Shown: positions 1 through 6,150, counted from the stretch's first letter. The stretch: 7,095 nucleotides of DNA from Thermoanaerobaculaceae bacterium (GCA_022865555.1 JALHTD010000369.1:1-7095); one strand, 5' to 3'. Notes: generated by a model not told the origin, from the sequence alone. A program made the numbers and translations.

Positions 1-328
1 ACTTCAAGGCGTCCTCGCGCTCCCAGAAGATCGGGAAGATCGTTTCCAGCCGGGTGAGCTTGAGCAGCGCCTCGAGCCGGTGGTGGGGGCGGAAGAGGGC
101 CACGCGCCGTTTGGCCTTGGTGAACCTCTGAAGGTAGCCGACCAGCTCGCCGATCCCGGTCGAGTCGACGTAGTCGATGCGGGCAAAGTCGATCACGACC
201 CCGCTCTTGGTCTCGTCGAGCACGCTCTGGAGCTCCTTGACGAACAGCTCCGCCGACTCCCCGAGCTTGATGGTGCCCTCGACCTCGACGATTGCAACCC
301 CGTCTTCTTCCACCCGGCGCACTTGCAT
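1..328 (-). CDS. STAS-domain protein (anti-sigma-factor antagonist type), 3' end outside the window
   Basis: 109 residues are visible and the frame runs off the window edge. Since single-domain STAS proteins are usually about 100-120 residues, nearly all of it is probably here. The fold pattern is clear: strand VAIVEVEGTIKLGESAELF (11-29), helix KELQSVLDE, strand SGVVIDFARIDYVDSTGIGE (42-61), helix LVGYLQRF, strand RRVALFRPH, and a last helix RLEALLKLTRLETIF. The segment DYVDSTGIG (52-60) is the signature around the phospho-accepting serine of SpoIIAA/RsbV-type proteins, here S56. Such proteins bind an anti-sigma kinase when unphosphorylated and release a sigma factor; no kinase or sigma factor is visible in the window, so this partnership is unproven. 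It starts 23 bases after the hotdog gene stop and is probably co-transcribed with it. Confidence 0.85.
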   Translation of the reverse strand, partial: MQVRRVEEDGVAIVEVEGTIKLGESAELFVKELQSVLDETKSGVVIDFARIDYVDSTGIGELVGYLQRFTKAKRRVALFRPHHRLEALLKLTRLETIFPIFWEREDALK

Positions 329-333
329 TTTCG

Positions 334-341
334 CCTCTCCC
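334..341 (-). promoter_or_regulatory. Ribosome binding site favouring the inner ATG of the STAS gene
   Basis: The minus strand reads GGGAGAGG, ending 5 bases before the ATG at 328. Two other in-frame starts exist: ATG at 343, and GTG at 355 overlapping the preceding stop as GTGA, which mimics the coupling seen elsewhere in this operon. Neither has a comparable ribosome binding site, so 328 is preferred. The choice changes the protein by 5 or 9 residues only. Confidence 0.6.
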
Positions 342-351
342 ATTTTCGCCG

Positions 352-738
352 TCACGATCCGGAAACCGTGACCTCCGCGCTCGCCGCCAGCCCGCCACCC
401 CGGCGGCCGCGGCAGCGGTAGCGCCGCAGGTCGCCAAAGGCTCCCAGCTCCTCCACCTCGACCTCGAGGCGATCGCCGGCCTCAAGAGTTTGGTACACCG
501 CCACATTGTCAAGGCCGACCAGGCGCAACGTGCCCTGCCGGGGCGGCTGAACCACGAGAAGTATCGCCTGGGCGAGGGCCTCGGCCACCAGCGTGATCGG
601 CCACGCGCCGGTCCCCGTCAGTGTGCCGTTCGCCGTCGCGAGCACGACCGAAAAGCGGCCGTGCGGATCCGGCTCCGCCCGCTCGACCAGACGGAAGGGG
701 TGCTGGTGGGGGAGCTGCTCAGGCGCCTTCGTTGACAC
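352..738 (-). CDS. FabZ/ApeP-like hotdog-fold protein (putative 3-hydroxyacyl-ACP dehydratase)
   Basis: 128-residue predicted hotdog-fold protein related to FabA/FabZ and ApeP, dehydratases that act on 3-hydroxyacyl-ACP. The N-terminal LPHQHPFRLVER (9-20) matches the LPHRYPFLLVDR opening of FabZ. The helix AEALAQA (52-58) holds the conserved acidic residue E53. The later strands, LVGLDNVAVYQTLEAGDRLE (73-92) and following, match the FabZ strand and its PGD turn. The histidine-bearing GHFPGHP loop that precedes the helix in FabZ is missing: the segment here is GTLTGTGAWPITLV (38-51). Activity may therefore differ from FabZ, or it may be ApeP-like or a non-catalytic relative. The start is GTG at 738, inside the end of the acyl carrier gene, with GGAG at 747-744; later starts would remove the LPH motif. 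Being next to the acyl carrier gene, it probably acts on chains carried by that protein. Confidence 0.78.
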   Translation of the reverse strand: MSTKAPEQLPHQHPFRLVERAEPDPHGRFSVVLATANGTLTGTGAWPITLVAEALAQAILLVVQPPRQGTLRLVGLDNVAVYQTLEAGDRLEVEVEELGAFGDLRRYRCRGRRGGGLAASAEVTVSGS

Positions 739-994
739 CCTTGCTCCGCATGAACTCGACCAGGGCGTTGACCGAGGCGAACGCCTTGGCGCCCACCTCC
801 TCGTCCTGGATCTTGACCCCGAAGCTCTTCTCGATGCCTATTACGAGCTCCAGCGCGTCGATCGAGTCCAAACCGAGGCCGTCACCGAAGAGGAGGGCCG
901 CATCATCGATGTCGTCCGGCGTCATTCCTTCCAGCTGGAGCCTGTCGATGATGAGTTGCTTCACTTTTCGGTGCAGCGCGGTCTGGCTCGTCAA
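719..994 (-). CDS. Acyl carrier protein (aryl-polyene/type II PKS-like)
   Basis: 91-residue acyl carrier protein. It would carry an acyl chain on a 4'-phosphopantetheine arm attached to S44 in the motif LGLDSIDALEL (40-50). The pattern is a four-helix carrier: helix 1 VKQLIIDRLQLEG, loop TPDDIDDAALLFGDG, helix 2 from S44, then FGVKI and a final helix ending FMRSKG. The LFGDGLGLDSIDALEL block with TPDDID before it is closer to my recollection of the ApeE/ApeF carriers of aryl-polyene clusters than to housekeeping AcpP (which has LGADSLDTVEL), so this is probably a second, specialised carrier; that is inference. The start is TTG at 994, chosen from the strong ribosome binding site and the fit of the N-terminus. 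The frame is open further upstream to 1102, but that part would be antisense-like nonsense overlapping the glutaredoxin-like gene. The 3' end overlaps the next gene by 20 bases. Confidence 0.9.
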   Translation of the reverse strand: MTSQTALHRKVKQLIIDRLQLEGMTPDDIDDAALLFGDGLGLDSIDALELVIGIEKSFGVKIQDEEVGAKAFASVNALVEFMRSKGVNEGA

Positions 995-1000
995 ACCTAC

Positions 1001-1008
1001 CCCTCCCC
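1001..1008 (-). promoter_or_regulatory. Strong ribosome binding site fixing the TTG start of the acyl carrier gene
   Basis: On the minus strand this reads GGGGAGGG, with the GGAGG core at 1006-1002 and a 7-base spacer to the TTG at 994. It is one of the two best Shine-Dalgarno matches in the window. It decides the start: the in-frame codons further upstream have no counterpart in acyl carrier proteins and lie inside the glutaredoxin-like gene. Confidence 0.7.
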
Positions 1009-1020
1009 TTTTCAGCCCAG

Positions 1021-1026
1021 AGTATA
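1021..1026 (-). promoter_or_regulatory. Possible -10 hexamer TATACT of an internal promoter before the acyl carrier gene
   Basis: The short gap between the glutaredoxin-like stop and the acyl carrier start contains TATACT (read on the minus strand), five of six matches to the sigma-70 -10 consensus and conspicuously AT-rich for this region. No good -35 hexamer is found 16-18 bases upstream (the sequence there is CCGTGG), and there is no TG extension. This is a weak candidate that could allow separate transcription of the three downstream genes. Confidence 0.2.
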
Positions 1027-1031
1027 GCCGA

Positions 1032-1289
1032 CTACCTCGGTGGCCACGGGGGGGCGGCCAGGCCGAGGTCAGCCAGAGCAGTGCTTTCTCCCTCGAAGCC
1101 AACGGAGCAGCGTTCGTGGTCCACGAGCACGGGCAGCCGCCGCTCCCAGGTGAGCGCGGCGAGTTCGGCGATCCGGCCAGGCTCTGCCATGAGGTTCACG
1201 ACCACGAAGGCGACACGGCGCCGGCCCAGGTCCTCCAGAAGAGCCTTGCAGTGACGGCAGCCGTCGGCGACGTACACCGTCACGCTCAC
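1032..1289 (-). CDS. Small glutaredoxin-like thioredoxin-fold protein
   Basis: 85-residue single-domain thioredoxin-fold protein. It begins directly with the first beta strand (VTVYVADG) and a CxxC active site, C11-R-H-C14, at the head of helix 1. The cis-proline position follows at P53 in RLPVLVD, then a short GFEG segment (64-67) like the glutathione-binding side of small glutaredoxins. Two redox cysteines suggest dithiol oxidoreductase activity in the cytosol; no signal peptide is seen. A further cysteine, C61, lies just after the cis-Pro strand. It resembles the short glutaredoxins often annotated as 'glutaredoxin family protein' or UXX-star; substrate unknown. The GTG start at 1289 overlaps the era stop by 4 bases, so it is coupled to era. 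An AAGG 5 bases upstream may serve as ribosome binding site. The C-terminal ~10 residues are Pro/Ala-rich and probably disordered. Confidence 0.8.
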   Translation of the reverse strand: MSVTVYVADGCRHCKALLEDLGRRRVAFVVVNLMAEPGRIAELAALTWERRLPVLVDHERCSVGFEGESTALADLGLAAPPWPPR

Positions 1290-2221
1290 GAGCCTTCACC
1301 CTCCTCCCCCGGCGGGGTCCAGGGGACCTCAACCGGCTCCAGCTCGGCGAGGAAGCGCTGGTCCTCGCGCCACCCCGGCCGCGCCTTGACCAGCAGGTCC
1401 AGGTAGACTTTCGCCCCCAGTAATGCCTCGATCCTGGCGCGCGCGGCCGTGCCGATCTCCTTGATCATCGCGCCAGCCCTCCCCACCACGATGCCCTTCT
1501 GGCTCTCGCGGTCGACCACGATGTCGGCGAAGATCCGCAGCAGCGCCCCGGCGCGCGTCTCCTTTTCCTGGAAATCCCGCAGGTGCACCGTGGAGGTGAA
1601 CGGCAGCTCCTTTTCGACCCGCTCGAGCAGCGCCTCTCGGATGAGCTCCGCAACGAAGAAACGCTCGCTCTGGGTGGTCGTGAACGAGGGGTCCAGCAGC
1701 GGCTCGCCTTCCGGGAGCAGCGAGAAGATCGCGTCGCGCAGCGCCGGCACGCCGTCCCCCCGCAGTGCCGAGACCGGCACCACCGCGGCGTAGGCGCGCC
1801 TCTTCGTGTAGAACTCCACCCGCTCCGCCAGGTGACGCTCCGCCTCCGGCCGGTCCACTTTGTTGGGCAGCAGCACCACCGGGACCGTGGCCTCGCGCAC
1901 CAGGCCGACGACGAACTCCTCCCCCGCGCCGGGCGCCTGTTCGGCGTCGAAGACCTGCACGATGAGGTCCACCTCCGAGAGGGTGTCGCGCAGCGCGTGC
2001 ATCATCTGGACGTTGAGGCGGTGCAGCGGGCGGTGCACGCCCGGGAGATCGAACAGCACCGCCTGGCCTCGCTCCTCGGTCAGCACCCCGGTGATGCGGT
2101 GGCGCGTCGTCTGCGGCTTGGACGACACGATCGCCACCTTCTCGCCCAGGAGGGTGTTGACCAGCGTGCTCTTGCCGGCGTTGGGCCGGCCGAGCAGAGC
2201 CACGGTCCCCGAGTGCTTCAC
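1286..2221 (-). CDS. era: GTPase Era (30S ribosomal subunit assembly)
   Basis: 311-residue Era GTPase, which binds the 3' end of 16S rRNA and acts as a checkpoint in 30S assembly. The GTPase domain has G1 GRPNAGKS (11-18), G2 around TTRHR (38-42), G3 DLPG (58-61, where most Era proteins have DTPG), G4 NKVD (120-123) and G5 SAL (151-153). The linker region SERFFVAELIREALL (185-199) is family-like. The C-terminal KH domain carries RESQKGIVVGRAGAMIKEIG (238-257), with the RNA-binding GxxG at 247-250. The C-terminus runs slightly past the KH domain in an acidic tail. The start is GTG at 2221, overlapping the corC-like stop in GTGA. No convincing ribosome binding site is visible, so expression probably depends on coupling. 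This start gives the standard N-terminus just ahead of the P-loop. The stop overlaps the next gene's GTG. Confidence 0.97.
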   Translation of the reverse strand: MKHSGTVALLGRPNAGKSTLVNTLLGEKVAIVSSKPQTTRHRITGVLTEERGQAVLFDLPGVHRPLHRLNVQMMHALRDTLSEVDLIVQVFDAEQAPGAGEEFVVGLVREATVPVVLLPNKVDRPEAERHLAERVEFYTKRRAYAAVVPVSALRGDGVPALRDAIFSLLPEGEPLLDPSFTTTQSERFFVAELIREALLERVEKELPFTSTVHLRDFQEKETRAGALLRIFADIVVDRESQKGIVVGRAGAMIKEIGTAARARIEALLGAKVYLDLLVKARPGWREDQRFLAELEPVEVPWTPPGEEGEGS

Positions 2222-3459
2222 GGGGAACGCCGCACCCGCACGCGCCGCAGGCGGCGGCGGTCGAGCTCCACCACCTCGAGGTCCAACCCCTGCCAGGCGG
2301 CGCGCTCGCCGATGCGTGGCAGGTGGCCGAGACGGTCGAGGACCAGCCCCGCCACGGAGTCGAACCCGACCTCCCCCACCTCGACGCCGAAGAGCTCCTC
2401 CAGCACCTCCACGTGGGCTGCGCCGTCCAGGAGGTAGACGCCCTCGGACTCCTTCTGGACCTCCGGCACCTCGCGCTGGTGCTCGTCGCTGATCTCGCCG
2501 ACGATCTCCTCGAGAACGTCCTCCAGCGTCACGATCCCCGAGGTGCCGCCGTACTCGTCCACGACCACGGCGAGCTGCTGCCGCGCGGACTGGAACTCGC
2601 GCAGAAGCTCGCGCAGCGGCTTGGTCTCCGGCACCACCAGCACCGGCCGCAGCAGCTCCCTGGCGGGCGGCCTGCCGCCGCCGGCGACCGAGCGGAGCAC
2701 GTCCTTCACGTGCACCACGCCCTCGATGCGGTCGAGCGTGTCGCGAAAGACCGGAATGCGGGTGAACATCGACTCGGCGAAAAGCCGCTCCATCGTCCCG
2801 AAGTCCGCGTTGACCGGGAGTGCCACCACGTCGGTGCGCGGCGTCATGATCTCGCGTGCCACGGTCTCGGAGAGCTCCACGATCGAGGCGACCAGCTCCG
2901 CGTCCTCGCGCTCGAGTATCCCGGCATCCTCGCCCGCACCGATGAACGCCTGCACCTCGTGCTCGTCCACCGCTTCCTCATCCCCCTCGTCCGGCTCCTC
3001 CTCCGGGCTCTCGAGGAGCGCGAGGCGGCGCAACAGAGGCGTCCACGGCCGGAGGGCGACCAGCGCGACCAGGGTCATGGGCTCCGTCCTCTGGCCACGT
3101 GCGATCCCCATGCCCAGGACGATAACCATGAGCCAGCCGAGGAACAGCACGGCCAGCAGGCCCATATTGCTGGCGCCGATCAATCTGCCCGCACGCACGA
3201 CCGCCAGCGAGAACAGCACGAGCAGAATCCCCATCCCGACCTGCAGGAAGACCACCAGGCTCGCGTAGGCGTCGGAGCGGCGTGGGTAGCCCGGGAGCAG
3301 GCTCGTGCGCTGGGCGAGAAGGCCCCCGAGCTGGATGCCGCCGAGGCGGATGATCGCGATCAGCCCGGCGACCGTGAATACAAGCGGCAGCAGCAGCAGC
3401 GCCGCGACCAGCATGGCGGTCACCGGGTTTCCCCACCAGACGGCGAGCGCGGAGCTCAC
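2218..3459 (-). CDS. CorC/HlyC-type membrane CBS-domain protein with divergent transmembrane domain
   Basis: 413-residue membrane protein of the CorC/HlyC/CNNM group, members of which are tied to Mg2+/Co2+ efflux. Layout: three hydrophobic segments (about 12-37, 66-90, 96-120), an amphipathic stretch, a strongly acidic linker (153-168), a CBS pair (about 200-325) and a CorC_HlyC C-terminal domain (about 330-413). The CBS part is textbook: REIMTPRTD (202-210), RIPVFRDTLDRIEGVVHVKD (234-253) and VVVDEYGGTSGIVTLEDVLE (298-317), followed by EIVGEI. The membrane part is not: the usual SGAETA-like motif in helix 1 and the GEIxPK motif after the last helix are absent, and GMGIARGQRTEP (116-127) stands where GEIxPK is expected. 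Ion transport should therefore not be assumed. Start is GTG at 3459 within GTGA shared with the ybeY stop, with GGGAG at 3472-3468. In proteobacteria the corC homologue ybeX also follows ybeY. Confidence 0.88.
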   Translation of the reverse strand: MSSALAVWWGNPVTAMLVAALLLLPLVFTVAGLIAIIRLGGIQLGGLLAQRTSLLPGYPRRSDAYASLVVFLQVGMGILLVLFSLAVVRAGRLIGASNMGLLAVLFLGWLMVIVLGMGIARGQRTEPMTLVALVALRPWTPLLRRLALLESPEEEPDEGDEEAVDEHEVQAFIGAGEDAGILEREDAELVASIVELSETVAREIMTPRTDVVALPVNADFGTMERLFAESMFTRIPVFRDTLDRIEGVVHVKDVLRSVAGGGRPPARELLRPVLVVPETKPLRELLREFQSARQQLAVVVDEYGGTSGIVTLEDVLEEIVGEISDEHQREVPEVQKESEGVYLLDGAAHVEVLEELFGVEVGEVGFDSVAGLVLDRLGHLPRIGERAAWQGLDLEVVELDRRRLRRVRVRRSP

Positions 3460-3887
3460 CGGATCAGCTCCCGCCGCAGCCGGGCCTCAAGCCGCCTCAT
3501 CTCTCCCCGGTCCGTCTCGTGGTCGTACCCGCACAGGTGCACGATCGCGTGTACCACGAGCACCTTCAGCTCGTTCTCCAGGGTCGTTCCCGCCTCGGCG
3601 GCCTGCCGCGCAGCTGTCTCCAGTGAGATTGCCACGTCCCCAAGGTACCTCGGACCGTCGGGCTGAGCGAAGTCCGCCGGGAACGAGAGCACGTCGGTGG
3701 ACCGGTCCTTGTCCCGGAAGCGCCGGTTGAGCGAGCGGATCGTCGCGTCCTCACACACCAGCACGCCCACCTCGGCCGCCCCGACGTCCAGACGCCTGAG
3801 CACCTCCGTGGCCAGCTCCCGGAGCGCTTCGGTCTGGCGCCCGCCCGGGTGGCGCTGCCAGCGGAAGGTCACGCGCAGGTCAGGCAC
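3456..3887 (-). CDS. ybeY: Endoribonuclease YbeY (rRNA maturation factor)
   Basis: 143-residue YbeY/UPF0054 protein, a zinc-dependent endoribonuclease acting in 16S rRNA 3'-end maturation and ribosome quality control. The zinc site is clear: HAIVHLCGYDHE supplies H113, H117 and H123. Two other family signatures are present: LNRRFRDKDRSTDVLSFP (53-70) and GDVAIS (83-88). Length is usual for the family. The start is GTG at 3887, overlapping the end of the HD-phosphodiesterase gene by 8 bases with only a weak ribosome binding site. An in-frame GTG at about 3872 is a possible alternative and would cost five residues. The stop shares a GTGA with the start of the corC-like gene, so translational coupling is likely. 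The neighbourhood (phoH upstream, corC-type and era downstream) supports the call. Confidence 0.95.
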   Translation of the reverse strand: MPDLRVTFRWQRHPGGRQTEALRELATEVLRRLDVGAAEVGVLVCEDATIRSLNRRFRDKDRSTDVLSFPADFAQPDGPRYLGDVAISLETAARQAAEAGTTLENELKVLVVHAIVHLCGYDHETDRGEMRRLEARLRRELIR

Positions 3888-6150
3888 GGCGCTTGCGGTT
3901 GAAGTCGAAGCCGGGGTAGTCGATCCGGTGGTGAAACGCGTTGCTCACGACCCAGAAGAACGCGGCCCCGATCTTCTCGATGTCCCTGAGGGTCAGCTCG
4001 CACTCGTCGAGCTGGCCGTCGTCCAGGACGTTCTTGCCCACCTGGTCGATCATCGACTGGATCCTGCCCGGCGTGGCGTCCTGCAGCGTCCGGCTTGCCG
4101 CCTCCACCGCGTCGGCGAGCAGCAGGATGCCCATCTCCTTGCTGTGGGGCTTCGGGCCGGGGTAGCGGAACTCGCTCTCCTGGACCTCGCCGCGGTCGGG
4201 ATCCTCCTTCTCCTTGGCACGCGAGTAGAAGTACCGGATCAGCTTGGTGCCATGGTGGGTGGCTATGGCGTCGCGGATCGGCTCGGGCAGCTTGTACTCT
4301 CGTGCCAGCTCGAGGCCCGCCTTGACGTGGTTCGACACGACGAGCGCCGACATCCACGGCGTGAGGTGGTCGTGGGGGTTGTCGTTGCGCTGGTTTTCGA
4401 CGAAGTACTCCGGCTTGGCCAGCTTGCCTATGTCGTGGTAGTAGCAGCAGACTCGCGCCAGCAGTGGGTTCGCACCGATCGCCTCGGCCGCGGCCTCCGC
4501 GAAGTTGGCCATGGCCAGCGAGTGCTGGAAGGTGCCCGGCGCCTCGAGTGAGAGCTGCTTGAGCAGCGGGACGTTCGGGTTGGAGAGCTCCAGCAGGCGG
4601 ATGTCCGTGATCGTACCGGTGAGCGACTCGAGCACCGGCAGCAGGAAGCTGGCCAGAGCCGCCGCGACGACCCCTCCCAGCACCCCCGCGATCACGTGCG
4701 CACCGAGCACCTGCCCATCCGCAATCTTCCCGTGCCAGAGCGCCAGCCCCACCACCGCCACCGCGTTGACTCCGGCCACCAGCGCGCCCACCCGCGCCAG
4801 CACGTAGCGCTCCCTCAGGCGCTGCGAAGCGAACGCTGCGGCGATGCCGGCGATCAGCGCGTAGACCGCGACGCTCACGTCGCCGCCCAGCATGAGGGCG
4901 ACCATCACGCTCTGAACCATGGCGAAGAGCACCCCGACCGGGAGCCCGAACATGAGGCTCGCGAGGATCGGTCCCGTGCCGTGCGGCAGCGCCGGGAGGT
5001 AGATCTCGACATGACCGAACGGGTCGCGCATCACGCTCGCCGCAACCCCGCCCGCGAGGAATGCGAAGCTGCGCTCGAGCACCAGGACCATCACGGTCAG
5101 GAGCACGACCGCACCGAATCGGATGCGGGCCTCCTCCGGCGACGGGCTCTGCCTGCGGAGGAAGAACTGCCAGGCGCCCGCGAGCAGTCCCATCAGCAAG
5201 GCCACACCGGCCAACGGGAGAAAGGTCTGACTAGAGGTGTTGCGCTCGGCGAGCGCCGCCAGCAGCCGCGCGGTCTGGGGTGAGACCTCGTCCCCGCGCC
5301 GCACTACCACCTTTCCGCGCGGAAGGCGTACCGACACCTCCTCGACGCTGCTGGCCGCCTTCAGCCGCCTCGCCAGCGTCTCCCCACGGTCGAGTACGAC
5401 GTTGGGAACCATGGCCCGCGCCAGCATCGCGGCCAGCGGCGCCCGCCAGCTGCGCTGGACCCCGGGCTCGGCCGCCAGTAGCTGCTCCACGACCTCCCCC
5501 AGGCCCGATCCCCCGTCCTGGAACCGGTAGACGTCGAGCTCGACGCGCTCGTCGCTCGTGTCGGCGCTGCGCAGGATAATGCCTCGGTCGGCCGAGTGGA
5601 GCAACTCCATGCGGTCGCTCACGATCCCCTGGCGGTAGAGACGCTGCACGACCTCGCGCAGCACTCCTTGAAGCTCCTCGGCGAAACCTGCCCCGCGTAA
5701 CACCTCCGCCTCGGCCGGCTGGATCGCCAGCGAGCCGACCTCACTGAGCCGCTGGGCCAGATCGATAGAGTCGCCTCCTGTCTGGCGGCGCCCATCCTGA
5801 AAGACGCGGTCCAGCTTCTCGATCAACGCTGTCGCGACGGTGGGGTCGTAGACGTAAACAGGGAGAACCTCGAAGCTGGCACGGCGCTGCTTCTCCTCGG
5901 TGGACTCCGCGTCCGGGAGGACCACGTCGCGCTCCATCACGACGTCGGAGGAGGCGATCTCTCCCGCGGCCATGACTGGCACCCGGCTCGACCGCCCGGG
6001 GACCACGATCACCGTGCCGAGCGCGATGAAGCACGCGTACCAAAGCCAGGTCTTGGCCAGCAGCCTCCGGCGAAGCTGGACGAACACGCCCCGCCGCACG
6101 GCAAGTCGCGTCGCAGTGGTGCGCGCCTTCGTGCCGTTGGTGCCGGTCAT
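3880..6150 (-). CDS. pgpH: 7TM-HD membrane phosphodiesterase, PgpH/YqfF family (probable cyclic-di-AMP phosphodiesterase)
   Basis: Predicted 756-residue integral membrane phosphodiesterase. PgpH relatives hydrolyse cyclic di-AMP; that activity is assigned here by family only. Order of parts: a short basic cytosolic N-terminus, a first membrane segment (about 35-51), a large extracytoplasmic 7TMR-HDED-type domain (about 55-305), a run of hydrophobic segments (about 310-507) forming the remaining helices, and a cytosolic HD domain (about 530-740). Metal-ligand candidates are H543, H572-D573 in YYHDIGKLAKPEYF, H608, H632-H633 and D680 in LLLADAVEAASR, so the catalytic set looks complete. The segment FRYPGPKPHSKE (661-672) is typical of the family. 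Length is normal. The ATG at 6150 overlaps the phoH stop and is preceded by a GGAAGGG-like ribosome binding site. The last 8 bases overlap ybeY. In Firmicutes the homologue (yqfF) occupies the same place between phoH and ybeY. Confidence 0.93.
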   Translation of the reverse strand: MTGTNGTKARTTATRLAVRRGVFVQLRRRLLAKTWLWYACFIALGTVIVVPGRSSRVPVMAAGEIASSDVVMERDVVLPDAESTEEKQRRASFEVLPVYVYDPTVATALIEKLDRVFQDGRRQTGGDSIDLAQRLSEVGSLAIQPAEAEVLRGAGFAEELQGVLREVVQRLYRQGIVSDRMELLHSADRGIILRSADTSDERVELDVYRFQDGGSGLGEVVEQLLAAEPGVQRSWRAPLAAMLARAMVPNVVLDRGETLARRLKAASSVEEVSVRLPRGKVVVRRGDEVSPQTARLLAALAERNTSSQTFLPLAGVALLMGLLAGAWQFFLRRQSPSPEEARIRFGAVVLLTVMVLVLERSFAFLAGGVAASVMRDPFGHVEIYLPALPHGTGPILASLMFGLPVGVLFAMVQSVMVALMLGGDVSVAVYALIAGIAAAFASQRLRERYVLARVGALVAGVNAVAVVGLALWHGKIADGQVLGAHVIAGVLGGVVAAALASFLLPVLESLTGTITDIRLLELSNPNVPLLKQLSLEAPGTFQHSLAMANFAEAAAEAIGANPLLARVCCYYHDIGKLAKPEYFVENQRNDNPHDHLTPWMSALVVSNHVKAGLELAREYKLPEPIRDAIATHHGTKLIRYFYSRAKEKEDPDRGEVQESEFRYPGPKPHSKEMGILLLADAVEAASRTLQDATPGRIQSMIDQVGKNVLDDGQLDECELTLRDIEKIGAAFFWVVSNAFHHRIDYPGFDFNRKRRA

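Noticed and set aside
4..186. 60-codon minus-strand frame at the left end
   Set aside because: Out of frame with the STAS gene, whose strand/helix pattern and DSTGIG motif identify the real frame.
995..1102. N-terminal extension of the acyl carrier protein to an upstream start at 1102
   Set aside because: The extra 36 residues do not resemble any carrier-protein N-terminus and lie inside the glutaredoxin-like gene. The TTG at 994 has a strong ribosome binding site and fits the family length.
621..1406. 261-codon open frame on the plus strand
   Set aside because: Spans the antisense of four recognised minus-strand genes, is rich in Ser/Pro/Arg, and has no domain pattern or ribosome binding site.
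1583..2437. 284-codon open frame on the plus strand opposite era
   Set aside because: Antisense shadow of era: composition driven by GC bias and no motifs.
2323..3666. 447-codon open frame on the plus strand opposite the corC-type and ybeY genes
   Set aside because: Its product is low-complexity (His/Arg/Gln/Asp-rich) with no recognisable domain. It mirrors the third-position GC bias of the real genes on the other strand, which have clear family motifs.
3697..4551. 284-codon plus-strand frame and a 162-codon minus-strand frame (3869..4357) overlapping the HD domain
   Set aside because: Both lie over the conserved HD-domain coding sequence in other frames and show no family features.
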